This document shows positions 10,974 to 22,597 of a stretch of 64,000 bases of DNA, one piece after another (position 1 is the first letter of the stretch; the number at the start of each line of letters is the position of its first letter). The position numbers were made by a program, and so were the translations under genes. The DNA is taken from positions 186,311-250,310 of the forward strand of contig NW_004457490.1 in assembly GCF_000313135.1 (NCBI RefSeq), given 5' to 3'. Source of the DNA: Acanthamoeba castellanii str. Neff (taxonomy: Eukaryota; Discosea; Longamoebia; Acanthamoebidae). The notes below the pieces were generated by a model. It had not been told where the DNA came from and ran no database searches. It was given only the letters and a program-made list of their open reading frames with translations.

Positions 10974-13815
10974 ATGGAGGAGGCGCGGAGAGGCAGCCCC
11001 GCACCTTCGCACGCGAAGGAAGATGAGGACGCCAGAAAGAGCAGCAAAATCGAGACAATTGGTGAAAAAATCGACAGCAGACATGGGGGCGACGACCGGG
11101 CCTCGCCGAATGGCAAAGCCGAAAATGGAACAGAACGGCGCAAGGACGATCGCGAGCGACGGGATCGCAAGGATAGGTCGGGCGACAAGGATAAAGATCG
11201 GGACAGGGACAGAGATCGCAAAAGGCGAAGCAGAAGCCGCGAGCGTGATCGCAGTGATCGAGACAAAGACAGAGATCGTGACAGGGACAGGGATCGAGAT
11301 CGAGACAGGCGGCGCAGCCGTCGTAGCCGCAGCAGGGACAAGGACAGGGACAGGAGCGAGCGCAAGAGGCGTAGCCGCAGCCGCGATCGCGAAAGGCGAC
11401 GAAAGACGCGGTCCCGCAGCAAGAGCCCTCGCGAGAGCAAGGATGATGATCGCAAGCGGCGGAAGAGCGGGTGGGACTCAGTCGCGCCGAGCCTCCTGGG
11501 GACGGCAGGCGCTCCCACTCCAACTCTCCCTGCTGCTTCTGTGGGCGGTACAGGTACTGAGCGAATCGATTCTATTTTAAATTGACATGGGATTGCTGTC
11601 GTCAATTCCTCACTACCCGAATTCTTAAGCAGAGGGGTCGGCAAGGCCCATCCCCATGCCACTCCCCATGGCCATGCCCAGCCCGTTGGCACAGCTGAAG
11701 CCGGGCATGATGAGCCCCCTGCAACTGCAGCAGGTACTACTACCAGACCACGAGGCGTCGTGCTGCCCTCTCCTTAATTCTTACGGGCTCTCTTTGCTCC
11801 GAACGGCAGGCGTTCCTCCAGCAACAGCAGTTGGCGCTGAAGGCGGCAGCCAGTGCCCCCAGCAACCAGCAGCTGGCCTGTCGTATCTATGTCGGCTCGC
11901 TCAACTTCGAGCTCTCGGAGGAGGACATCAAGACTGCGTTTTCTCCCTTCGGTCCGGTCAAGAGTGTCTCGCTCACCAAGGTCGGTGGTGTTGCTCTCTT
12001 TAACATGAACCCAGCCCACGCCCACTCACCACGTGCGTTCTTTCCCACACATATACAGGATCCGCTCACACAGAGGTCGAAAGGCTTTGCCTTCGTCGAG
12101 TATGCCTACCCTGACGCGGCGACGGCTGCGCTCAAGCACATGAACGGTTTCATGCTGGCCGGCAGGTATGACTTCTCTCTCTTTCTCTCTCTGCCTTTCG
12201 CACTCCCCCACCTCTCCTAATAGCAAATAACGAAGAAGCTGCCACCTGGTGATAGTGAGCATGCATAACCTTCTCTCTTTCTCTTCTTCTCGTTTGCTAC
12301 ATGTTTCTTTTCCTCTTCTCTCTCTCTTTGCGCGCTTCCTCCATTTCCGCGATTTATACGTAGCTTACCTCTCTTCCCGCCGCAAGACAACTCAAAGTGG
12401 GTCGACCCCACACTCCTGGCGCGGGGTTGCCTGGGATGCCTGGAATGCCCGGAGTCATGATGCCCGGGCTGTCGCCCTTCCCTCAACTCAACCCATCTCT
12501 CCCAGTGATGAACCCCTCCATCCTGCTCCAAGCCAACGCCGCCATCGAAGCGCAGAAGGCTGCGGCCGCCGCGGCCAATGGCTCACAGCCGACGCCGGAG
12601 ATGATGCAGGAGTTTACGAAGCTCACCGGCAAGACTGCCGCCGACGCCACCGCCAGCAACCGCATCTACGTGGGCTCCATTCACTGGGACCTCACCTCCG
12701 ACGACATCAAGACCGTCTTCGAGGCCTTTGGCACCGTCAAATCCTGCGTGCTCATGGTACACTCGGCCGCTGCTCTCTCGACCATGTTGTTCGCTGCTGG
12801 CGTGTACATATTGGTTTTGCTCACTCTCTTGCGTGCCCACCATTCAGCCGAACCCCGAGACCGGCAAGCACAAGGGCTATGGATTCGTCGAGTACGAGGA
12901 GAGTAAGTCGGCCGAGGAGGCGATCCAGCAGATGAACGGATGGGACCTCGGCGGCCGGCCGATCAAGGTGGGCCGGGCCATCTCCAGCGCGCCCATATTG
13001 CCCACCCCGGGCGCCGGGCTCCTCAACCCGTCGGGTCTGCCCTCGCCCATGCTGGGTGGCTTCCCGATGCCGGGAATGTCAGGAATGCCGGGCCTGCTGC
13101 CCGGAATGATGCCCGGCATGCCGCTCGGCCAGCCGGGCTTGACCCCGGGACAGCCCCTGTCGTCCGCGTCGGCCATCGCGCAGGCCATCGCCAACAAGAA
13201 GGTCGAGGAGTCGCTGAGTCACGAGGAGAACCTCACCCTCAGCACCCCAAACCAGCGCTACGCCCTCATGCAGAAGCTCGCTCGCGGCACTATCACTGGC
13301 GGCAAGGTACACCTCACCAGCACGCAATGCGTGTGTGTCTGTGCTGTGCTGTCTGCTGACACTAGGACCTCTCCAATCGCCTCTGCAGTCGTCGCGATGC
13401 GTGGTCCTCAAGGACATGGCGGGTCCGGAGGACGTCGACGACGAGCTCGAGGGAGAGATCACGGACGAAGCCACCAAGTACGGCATCGTCGAGCGGGTGG
13501 TCATCTATCAGGAGCGGCAGTCGGAGAAGCCCGGCGACGTGATCATCAAGATATTTATTCTCTTCCAGAGCGCCGACCGTACGACTCCTTCCACCACCAC
13601 CACCACCACCACCACCACCACCACCACCACCACCACCACCACCACCACCACCACCCACCCCACTGGCTGATTGTTGTCTTTTTTCGTTGTGTGTCACGAC
13701 AGAGGCACAAAAGGCGTTGACTTCGCTCAACGGCCGCTGGTTCGGAGGTCGGCAGATCAAGGCCGCGTTCTACGACGAAAAGAAGTTCCTGGCCGAGGAC
13801 TACTCGGAGGACTAG
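10974..13815 (+). CDS. PUF60: PUF60-type poly(U)-binding splicing factor with RS-like N-terminus, 696 aa
   Basis: Binds polypyrimidine tracts and helps U2 snRNP at the 3' splice site. Exons 10974..11553, 11633..11733, 11810..11980, 12059..12165, 12387..12756, 12848..13306, 13389..13578, 13703..13815. About 170 N-terminal residues are RS/RD/RE repeats (RDRDRDRDRDRDRR, KRRSRSRDRERR). RRM1 has CRIYVGSLNFEL and KGFAFVEY, RRM2 NRIYVGSIHWDL and KGYGFVEY. The C-terminus is a UHM: VVLKDMAGPEDVDDELEGEI, YGIVERVVIYQE, GRWFGGRQIKAAFYDE, very close to animal PUF60. Met/Pro/Gly-rich linkers flank RRM2. A Met 33 nt upstream (10941) is in frame. The RS-like region is what RBM39 carries, so the protein is a blend. 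Confidence 0.92.
13592..13655. repeat. (CAC)n microsatellite in an intron
   Basis: About 21 CAC units in the last PUF60 intron. If read as coding it would give poly-His, but the flanking UHM exons splice in phase around it. Confidence 0.95.
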
Positions 13816-14212
13816 TCGCTCACCGCCCAGACCATACCATACCACGACGTGCAGCAATCCGGTACCTTCATTCAAGCTCTTGTCCATCTCTTCTTTCTCT
13901 GCTCCGCGAACAAGGAGAAGGCGCACTTCCGCCTTCTTAAACATTGACTCCGGAGGGACGAAGGAAGGAAAAGCGCAACAGAGAAAAGGAAAAGAACGCT
14001 GAAATTATTTCGGAGAAAATATTCTGCGAAGTCTTTGTTGTCGACATCAAGCAGCCTCAAAAAGCGGAAACGCGGCCAGTTTTTAGTTTGTTGTTGCGCT
14101 TCGCCTTCTGCACACCTTCGGCCACCGCTTCGTCCGCGCGTGTCACTGCTGGTCTGTGTGGTTTGTTCGGTCGAACTATTATCTTTCGTCTAAAGAGAGA
14201 AATCGATTGTGA
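13816..14212. other. Spacer between PUF60 and the dioxygenase gene
   Basis: Contains the PUF60 3' UTR and the next promoter. It is open in the frame of the downstream gene (from 13944), but the translation there is Lys/Arg-rich then hydrophobic without family features, so I treat it as leader. Confidence 0.4.
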
Positions 14213-15635
14213 ATGGAGGCTCCGCAACAAAGTAGAAAGCAAGTGGTGGGTGGTTGGTCGTTCTAATGCGCGAGGGGGTGCTGCTGACGAGGCGACGTAC
14301 TTCACCGACGAAGTGCGCGCCCACCTGAAGGAGCACGGCTGGGCACGGCTGAAGGGCGTCGTGCCCAAGGAGGCCACCGCCGCGTTCAAGGAGGGCGTCG
14401 AGACCTACTTCCGCCTGTGGGACGAGGAGCTCACCTTCGACAACCCCAAGGCCTGGGCCGCGTCCAAGCTGCCGGCCGGCTCCATCCACGGCATCAACAA
14501 GATCGGCGGCCACGCCTGGTTCATGTGGCACCTGCGCCAGCGGCCCGAGGTGGTGCAGATGTGGGCCGAGTACTTTCGGTGCGACCCCGCCAAGCTGCGC
14601 GTGTCGTTCGATGGGTTCGGCCTCTACCTGGCCCAGACTGCGCGCCGTGCGCAGGGCAACTGGGCGCACTTCGACCACGGCACCACGCCCAAGCCCTTCA
14701 AGTGCCTCCAGTCCGCGGTGGTGATGGAGGACTGCGACGGCGACGACGACGGCGGTCTGGTGGTGTGGGACAAGTCCCACCGCGCGCACGACGGCTACTT
14801 CCGCGTGAACGGCCTCGAGTGCAAGGACAACTGGCACCTCTTCCCCTTTGCCCAGCGCGACGGCGACGGCGCCAAGCTGCGCAACGAGCGCCAGCCCTTC
14901 ATCGCCGAGATCGAGCGCGACGGCCGCCGGTACCTTGATGACGACGACCCTGAGCGCCACGCCGACGCGCCGGTGCCAATGCGCCGCACGCGCGTGCGGG
15001 CCAAGGAGGGCGACGTGCTGGTGTGGTACTCGGACACGGCCCATCAGAACGACGCGCCGGGACCCGACGGGCGCGACCGCATCGTGGCCTACGTGTCGAT
15101 GGCGCCCGTCCAGCACGTGCTCAAGCGCGAGTTCGTGTCGCGTCGTCGGGCGTTCAACGACCGGGCGACGTCGAGCCACTGGGCCGCGTGCGGCTTCAAG
15201 CGCAACGGCATGCCGCGCACCTACACGACGGCGGCAGCCGTGGAGTTCAAGGCGCGGTACCAGGCGCACGTGGACCGGCTGCCGCCGATGGAGCTGACCG
15301 AGGTGGGCAAGCGGCTGGCGGGCCTCTACGACGAGCCGCACGACATGCCGCCCGTGTTGCCTAAGAAGATGAAGAAGACGAAGAATGAAGAAGAAGATGA
15401 TGAAGAAGATGATGTCGAGAAAGAAGAAGAAGAAGAAGAAGAGGAAGGCGAGGAGGAAGAGGAGGAGGAGGATGAAGAGGAGGTGAGGGAGAAGGAGAGG
15501 GAGAGGAAGAGGAAGAGGAAGATGGTGGCGGCGAGGGGGTCGTCGGAGAAGACGGCGAAAGGGGCGGCTGCAGAAGAAGCTGAAGCTGAAGCGGACATCG
15601 ACACCCAGCAAGAAGAGGAAGTGAAGATGAGGTGA
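14213..15635 (+). CDS. Phytanoyl-CoA dioxygenase-like Fe(II)/2-oxoglutarate oxygenase
   Basis: Likely hydroxylates an unknown substrate using Fe(II) and 2-oxoglutarate. The jelly-roll metal site is visible: HFD in NWAHFDHGTTP, the distal His in WYSDTAHQND, and Arg in GRDRIVAYVSMAP, which would bind 2-oxoglutarate. My start is a 19-nt exon (14213..14231, MEAPQQ) spliced to 14275..15635 over a 43-nt intron with a TTCTAAT branch site. A continuous reading from 13944 is possible. The last 100 residues after the catalytic domain are almost all Glu/Asp/Lys/Arg. The main body has no intron, unlike its neighbours. PhyH-family proteins also occur in giant viruses of amoebae, so transfer is conceivable but not shown. 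Confidence 0.8.
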
Positions 15636-15716
15636 TGGTGAAGCAGAGGAGTGAAGACGTGGGACGTGGTGGTGGCGGCAATGCAAACAGAGAGAATGTA
15701 TTGAAGAAGAATAACC

Positions 15717-15722
15717 AATAAA
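15717..15722 (+). terminator. Polyadenylation signal AATAAA of the dioxygenase gene
   Basis: AATAAA 82 bases after the stop, in the 145-bp gap between convergent genes. Confidence 0.5.
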
Positions 15723-15780
15723 CTACTCTTCACCATCATCAGCATTGTGGTTGATGGTGTCAGCCCTGCTGGAGGTGTGG

Positions 15781-17882
15781 TCAGTCGGCCAACAGGTCGG
15801 TGCTGCGCGTTTGCTGGAGCCGTGCGAGCAGTGGGTCGGCGTCGTCGAGGACGAGCTCGGCCAGCTCCACCGCCGACTCACCTGCGCACCACTTGATGAG
15901 CCCCAAAGAACAAGCAATGGTCAACATAGCAAAAGAGAGTGACAGCGCACCCCGGCGATTGACGAAGTGCGCCAAGGCCCCCGCGCCCAGGAGCTCCTGA
16001 CAGTGTGTAAACCACGTCAGCCAAACAGATGATAGTGAAATTAAAATGATTGTTTGTCAACCGACCTGGATGAGCTGCGGGTAGTCGTCTTCGCGGATCA
16101 GGTTACGACAGGCGGCGATGAGCGGCGTGGTGCCGTCCTGATCGCGCAGGTTCACGTCCGCCCCTCGCTGCAGCAGCGACCTGTGCACGTGTTGAGTGGT
16201 GTGGTGAGGGGGAAAATATCACTTGTAGACATGAGAACTCCCTATTGAGGTCGTAACCTACCGCACGATGGCGAGGTGGCCGTTCTGGGCTGTCATCTGC
16301 AGTGGCGAGGCCCCGCCAGTAGTCTGTGTGTGCAAACGTGTCGTATGTCGCGTGTGTTGCGTGTATCGCGTGTGTCACAGTTATGAGAGGCGCCGGTTTG
16401 AGGCTGAGGGGAGGCCGGGTACCAGGAGGTGGACATTCGCGCCTCGCTCCAGCAGCAGCTCCGCGGCCTCGGCAAACCCGTGGCAGCAGGCCAGCAGCAG
16501 TGCCGTGCACCCGTCGTCTCTGTAGCCGAACCGCGCGAAGGCAGCGCGAGCGGTGAGTGCGGGGAGATGAAGTGTGGAGCGCGCCGCGGGTTGGGCGCGG
16601 CCACGCACCCTTGGGCGTTGATGTCGACCCCGAGGTCCAGCAGCCGCCGGGCGACGCCCGCCACGTTGGGCGCCTCGTAATTGGTCGACGCCGCATCACA
16701 CGCTCGAATCAAGGGAGTGTAGCTGGCCTTTAGGCTTCTGCGGTGGTACGGCGCAGCCTTGAGTCACACATTGCACACATTCCATCATAGTCAAAAGCCA
16801 AGGCCAAGGTCAATAGGGGTACATCTGGCGTGGGTTGGCGCCTGCAGCGAGCAGCACGTCGACCATCTCGAGGTTGGCCTCCAGCGCGGCGCTGTGCAGA
16901 GGAGGCAGCGCCTCTTCCCCGTCAGTGTTCACCTGCACATACGTACCCGCACACGCACACACGCACGCACGCACGCACGCACACGAACACGCACACACGT
17001 CACGTTAATTGCGCGATCGGTGGCCACCGAACCAGGGAGAGAAGGTGGTGGTGCCATCGTACGTCGGCGCCGGCTTCGATGAGGAATCGGACCAGCTGCG
17101 TGTTGTTGGAGATGACGGCGAGGAGGAGCGGCGTGGTGCCGCCCAGGTTGGTCGCGGGGTTGACCCGGGCCCCGTGCCGAAGCAACATGCGGGCTTGTTC
17201 CAGCGAGCCCTGCCTGCAGGCCATGTGCAGCGGGGTAACTGCATTGGCACACGACACACGACACACGTACACACACGACCGCACGCGCGACACGCGCGAC
17301 ACGCGCGACATACGAGTCATGGGTCACATTTCATATCAACGACTGGGCAGTGTGCATACCGTCGGGCGTCTCGAGCGCAGCGCCAGCCAGAATGAGGGCC
17401 TCGGTTATCTCGGGTGTCGATTCGGGCATTCGCGCGGCGAAGTGCAGCGCACACGGGTCTGAACCACAGCACACAGAAATTGAACAATTTCAGTCAATAG
17501 TCGGAGCTTGGGCGCCCGGCGGCAGTGCACGGGTAGTGGTCGTAACTGTTCGGCAGAGGGTTGGGCGCATTGGGGTCGGCGCCGGCGTCGAGCAGGACGC
17601 GCACCAGGGGGAGGCTCTTCATGGCGGCCTGGGTGAGCGGGTTGTAGCGCGCCTGGCTGTGCTCTCCGGAGGCCAGCGCGGCGGCCCGCTCTAATTAAAA
17701 AAGACAAGACCGTCAAAGAGCGAAGAACACAGCATCGGGGGGGGGGCAAGAACGAAGCTGTCCGGGGGCAATTATGGAAGAGGTCGTTTCACACCTTTCG
17801 TCGACGCGCAGCTGGCCAAGATGCGTTGCACCTCCGCCAGGTTCCCCTCTCGCACGGCCTCGTCGAGGTTGTGTCCGTCCAT
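15781..17882 (-). CDS. Ankyrin-repeat protein, 383 aa (possible C-terminal half of a VARP-like protein)
   Basis: Eleven exons: 17795..17882, 17547..17690, 17360..17458, 17063..17238, 16823..16932, 16609..16722, 16423..16519, 16262..16323, 16066..16180, 15951..15996, 15781..15881. About nine to ten ankyrin repeats run end to end, e.g. NPLTQAAMKSLPLVRVLLDAGADPN, TPLHMACRQGSLEQARMLL, CTALLLACCHGFAEAAELLL, TTPLIAACRN. Exons correspond roughly to single repeats. No catalytic domain. The start is 154 bp downstream of the VPS9 gene stop on the same strand. An AAACAG acceptor with a CTAAT branch-like site lies just before this Met, so the two may be one gene. Role: protein-protein scaffold. Confidence 0.88.
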
Positions 17883-18035
17883 CTTCTGTTTGTCTTTGGC
17901 GAGGACTTCTTGGTATTAGTTCGCTCCGCCAATGAGAACAAATGTTAAAATTTAAAAAACATTAATAAATTAATGCCTCTTGTTCAATATCAACTTATTA
18001 TTTTGTTATTTAAAAGGGGAATTTCTGGTTACACG

Positions 18036-21000
18036 TCAGCCTTGCGAGCTGAGGGCGTCGTCCTTGACGTTCTGCAGCTGGGTGAGGAAGTCGCCGAGGT
18101 CGTCGGCACTGTTGTCGCCCTTCTTGGTGGCCACGTCGTCGAGCGTGATGACGGCCGGCGGTCGCTGCACCGGCGTGGCCCACGCCGCGAACGACCCAGG
18201 CGGCGGCAACGTGGCCGACGACGAAGACCGCGCATGCGCCGGCCCGTGGTGCGTTCGGTCACTGATCGCCCCGCCGCCGCGGCGGCTGCCGCCCGTGTAG
18301 GAGGAAGACGACGAGAGGGAGTGCGCCGACGTGGAGAGAGGCGGCACAGATGAAGCTGATGATGATGATGATGGTGATGGTGATGGTGAAGAAGAAGATG
18401 TGGAAGAGGAAGAGCGAGGCGATACGCGTTCGTAGGGTGATCGGGAGGATGACGTGGCAGAAGAGGAGGTGGAAGAAGAGGATGAGGTGAAGGAGGCGGC
18501 CGGCATCGAGTCGCTCTTGTCGGCCCGTCGGCCTCCGCGGCCGAAGGACGGGAAGAGCGACGAGAGGGACCGGTAGTGGAGCCTGGGCGGCGCGCCGCCC
18601 GACGAAGGCGACGACACCTCGGCCGACGACGGCGATGGATGCGAAGCGGGAGATGGAGAGGCCGATGAGGGAGAAGGCGTGCTGCCGTAGACGGGCGTCA
18701 GGGAGTAGGAGGAGGCGACGTGCGACGAGGCCGACGATGACGCGGCGGGCGGCGGAAATGAGTCGTCATCGGTCAGCGCCGAGATCCGGTAGGTCGACCG
18801 CTTCTCCTGCTGCACGGCGGACTCACTCTGCGCTCCGGCTCCGGAATCGCTGTGGGGCGACGCGTCGGCGGACGAGGCGGCGGCGGAGGGAGAGGAGAAG
18901 AACGACGAGTGGCGCGTGAAGATGGCATTGCCGAGCGATTTGAGCGGCGAGTTGTCGCGGAACACACTGTCGCTGGCCTCTGCGTCGACGAACTTGGCCA
19001 ACTCCTTGCTCCGCAGATATTGTACAGCCGCTTGCAGCGACACCAGGTTGAACCTGGCGCAGGTCACAAACAATAGTCCGGTAAGAACAGGCGCCGCATA
19101 CGTGTGTCGCATGTCGCGTGTGTCGTGTCGTGTCGTGTCGTGTCGTGTCGTGTCGTGTCGTGTGCGTGTCGTGTGTGTTGTCGTGTCGTGTCGTGTTGTC
19201 GTGTCGTGTCGTGTGTCGTGTGCATCGAGGCGCGAGCGTACCCCATTTCGTTGGTTGAGAGGCCGATGAAGGTGAGGTTCTCCATGAGGAAGAGGTTTGT
19301 GCGGAGGTTTTTGGGCTTGGAGAGGACAATTATGTACACCAGGAAGGGGATCAAGTCGTCGGTCGTCACGCTCTCCTGCGAATCTGCGCAGCGAGTGGGG
19401 GTTGGATGGAGTGAGCTTGTGTTGTGCGAACGAGTCAGCTCACTCTCGCACAGCAGTACATACCTGGAGGCTGACTGGCAGCCACGGTCTTCATGATGAG
19501 ATCGCACGTCTCCTTGAGGCAGTAGAGCTTTTCCAGCGGAGACGTGCACGTGTCCATGTACTTGAAGTGCCTGCTGGGCGCCACCATGCTACACTGCAAC
19601 GCCTGCCGAACGCCTGTGGCACACCACACCACACCACACACACACCACACACACGAGAGTGGTTGGGTGAGAAGAGTCATTGCAATTGGGAGGAATGTGT
19701 GCAGGAGAGAATGCGTACCAACATCGCTCTGCCTCAAGTTTTTGAGTGATGAGGCGAGCGAGAGGAGATCGTTGTCCTCCTTGGCGAAGAGGGTCGTGAA
19801 GTCGTCCCACAGCTTGGCGTGGAGTCGGTTGAGCACATACCTGCGCCGAAAAAGAAGAAGAAGGTTGTGTAAGAACGGGGAGTCCGGCTGGCTTCTGTGC
19901 GCTTCGACGTACACTTCGACGATCTCCTTGAACTCAGCCAGATTCCTGTTTCTGATATGAAATTCTCGGAAGACTGGATTGGCGCATAGCAGGGCCTGGT
20001 AAGCAACGCACGCACAGGCACACACACACGCACCACCGCACACGCGCAACGCCATAAGTCAGCGCCCACACGCAGGCCACTACCACAACGGGGCGGGAGA
20101 GAATGGTTACCTCGACGGCGTAGTTGTAGAGCTCCTGCACCTTCCTGACCACGTGCGACTCGAATCCTTTGACGATCACGTACGTCTTGTTGAACTCGCC
20201 CGTGGTCTCGTCGATCTTCTGCAGCACGATCTCGTTCTCGGGGAACGAGTCCAAGAAGTACTTGACCCTGCGTGAGGCAAAATTGCGTGAGCGAGCGAGC
20301 GAGCGACATCACCACCATCATCACTTGTCTCGTCATGCCGCTCACGTTGTGGTGGCGCGCAACAACGTACGCAGTGGCCGTTCGCTCCTTGGGCAGAATG
20401 CTCTGGTGGTTGTCGGTCACCTGCACCGTGCATGTGCTCAGTATACTATACGATCGCCGAACAGGGATGGGACCAGCACATGGAGAGTGCCATACCTCGG
20501 TGCCTCCGATGAAAGGTCGCTCGATGAGCAGAACGCGGAAGCCCTGCGACTGAGCGTTGTAGAAGAGCTCCTCGGAGAGAACCTTGATCCTCCGTTGCTC
20601 TGCGAACCCTGAAGACCGTTTTGGCCGCGGTGCGAAGGTTACATAGCGCAGGGTCAGATGGAGCGAATGGGCTCACCTCGGCAATCCTCATTTCAGAGAT
20701 TGTGGGAATGATGACGAATCTCGCGGAGGGTAAAGGAACCTTCAGTTGTGGTGATGTGATTATCTTCCAGCTCGACGCTCTTATCGCTCAAAGTCGTAAA
20801 GCTCCCCTGGAAGTACGGCGACGACGCCAGAATGTGGAGCTCTACAACAGGATAAATTACAATTTATCGAATAAAATTGATCGATGGCCGCGGCGTCGTT
20901 GATTAAACGAATGCCAAAAGCAGTTGTGCAAAGGCGAACGAAAGAGGAGGCAGGAGTACTCAAGAACTCTTCGGAGAGGGTGGTGCCGGCAAGGCTCGCG

Positions 21001-21116
21001 GCTTGAGGCACGCACACGACGTAGCATTTGGATTGGACAAGCTGGTAGAGCCCGGCATGCCTCTGCTTGAGAGTAATGAAAAAGGGGTTGGTAGTTACGT
21101 CCTCCTCTTCTTCCAT
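18036..21116 (-). CDS. VPS9-domain protein with VARP (ANKRD27)-type N-terminus, 697 aa
   Basis: Probable guanine-nucleotide exchange factor for Rab5/Rab21-type GTPases on endosomes. Exons 20960..21116, 20740..20841, 20496..20608, 20371..20420, 20111..20267, 19913..19995, 19719..19840, 19464..19613, 19242..19383, 18036..19053. The N-terminus (NPFFITLKQRHAGLYQLVQ, ILASSPYFQGSFTTLSDKSVELED) lines up with animal VARP. The VPS9 core shows KCTSP-like DTCTSPLEKLYCLKETCDLI, then TTDDLIPFLVYIIVLSKPKNLRTNLFLMENL and LVSLQAAVQYL. About 280 residues rich in Ser follow, ending LGDFLTQLQNVKDDALSSQG. An alternative donor after QLQN would splice in phase to the ankyrin gene and give about 1071 aa. The last intron carries a CGTGT satellite. 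Confidence 0.85.
19119..19222. repeat. (CGTGT)n satellite in an intron
   Basis: Pentamer array with a few variants inside the intron before the last VPS9 exon. Confidence 0.9.
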
Positions 21117-21167
21117 TGTTGCATCTATTTATTATATCCAGAGGTCAATGTTGGAGCCAGTTTTCCC

Positions 21168-22597
21168 TCAATAATTTCCTTCTCCCTTTTCTTTTCTGTC
21201 GTCCTGCTTGAGCGACCAGGCGGTGGCGGACTCCTTCTGGTTCCACGCCAGCATGCCGCCGCGCATGTTGTGGATGTTGGGGAAGCCCAGGCCGGTGAGC
21301 AGGGCCGCCGCAGTGGTGCTGCGCACGCCCGCGCGGCACACGCAGATGATGTTCCTGCCCTTGTACTGCTCCAGCTCCTGGTACCTCTGTTTCCACCGCG
21401 TGTAATGCGCATGGTCAGCACGGCGCACACGACACACACGACACACACGACACACACGACACACACGACACACATGCAAGGAGGGAGAGAGAACGGACCT
21501 TGGTCAGCTCGGACAGTGGGAGCGTGATGCTGCCTGGAATGTGGCCCAGCTCGCCGTCGACCTCGTCAGGCTGCCGCACGTCGACAACCACCGGTCGCTT
21601 GTCGTCCGACTCCGCAAGCAGTTGCCTGACCAGCTTCGGCTCGAGCTGACGGATCTCGTTGAGCTCGGCGATGGTGGGGAACTTCATGGCCGTGTCGTTG
21701 GACGCCGACACATTGCACTGGAGCGCTTCCATGATCTTCTGGGGCAGCGGCAGGCCCAGGTTGTTCATGATGTGGATGTACTCATCGCGCGTCTTCCCGC
21801 CTAGCGACAACACACACACACACCCACACACAACACGTGAGACTCACATAGAGACCGGTTGCGCGTGACTGTGGTGGTGAGACGGGTACCGCCGGCGCGG
21901 GGGTTGGTTCGCTTCTCGTGGCCGATCGTGGAGGACACGTTGCCTCGGTAGTCGTGGCCCGGCCACAGCACCGTGTCCTCGGGCAGCGCGAACATGCGCT
22001 GGATGCTGTCGTACGACTGCCCGGGGTCACCGCCCGCAAAGTCGGTGCGCCCGGTGCCGCCGATCATGAGCGTGTCGCCCGAGTAGAGGTGGCCTAGCCG
22101 AGGCAGGTAGAGCGCGATGCTGTCCGGCGTGTGCCCGGGCGTGTGCATCACCTTGACCTCGATGTCGCCCACGCGCAGCACGTCGCCGTCGCGCACGTGG
22201 ACCTTGACCTTGGGCGCCGGGGCATTCTCGTGCATGGCCAGCTTGCCCTCGGTCAACATCGCCAGCTCGAACCTGTGCGCGTGGTGTGTGTGTTGTGTGT
22301 GTGTGTGTGTGTGTGTGTCGTGAGCTGGTTAGCGCACGTAGGGTGGAGCGAAGAAAGATGGGAAACGACGACGTACCCGGCGGTGAAGTGGTCGGCGTGG
22401 GAGTGGGAGTCGAAGATGTACTCGAGCTGGAGCTGGTGGTAGGCCAGCACGCCCAGGTACTTGGGGATGTTCTGCTTGAGCGGGTCCAGCAGCGCCGCCT
22501 TCCGCCGCTGCCGGTCGGCGATGAGGTACGTCTTGCAGGCCTCGCCGCCGTTCAGCTCCAGCAGCAGGTGGTTCTCGTTACTCGTCGTCGTGGCCAT
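21168..22597 (-). CDS. Persulfide dioxygenase-rhodanese fusion, 374 aa
   Basis: Sulfide catabolism: the N-terminal ETHE1-type metallo-beta-lactamase domain oxidises glutathione persulfide to sulfite, and the rhodanese domain moves sulfane sulfur. Exons 22377..22597, 21890..22272, 21499..21800, 21168..21386. The metal site HSHADH is at 65-70; later ligands sit in MHTPGHTPDSIALYL, YSGDTLMIGGTGRTDF and WPGHDYRG. The rhodanese domain has VVDVRQPDEVDGELGHIPGS and active Cys319 in CRAGVRS. The order dioxygenase then rhodanese is that of bacterial fusions (PRF/CstB type) rather than separate animal ETHE1 and TST. There is no clear mitochondrial presequence. Head-to-head with DUSP12. Confidence 0.93.
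21420..21475. repeat. (ACACACACG)n intronic satellite
   Basis: About six copies of a CA-rich unit ending in CG, within the last intron of the rhodanese fusion gene. Confidence 0.85.

Noticed and set aside
13592..13655. Poly-His coding stretch
   Set aside because: Intronic (CAC)n; the UHM exons on both sides join in phase without it.
14190..15686. 498-codon ORF on the minus strand
   Set aside because: Antisense of the dioxygenase gene; starts in poly-Phe/Leu from the GAA repeat and is low complexity.
19119..19222. Possible CRISPR-like array at the CGTGT and TGTGTCG repeats
   Set aside because: Simple short tandem repeats without unique spacers, inside spliceosomal introns of a eukaryote.
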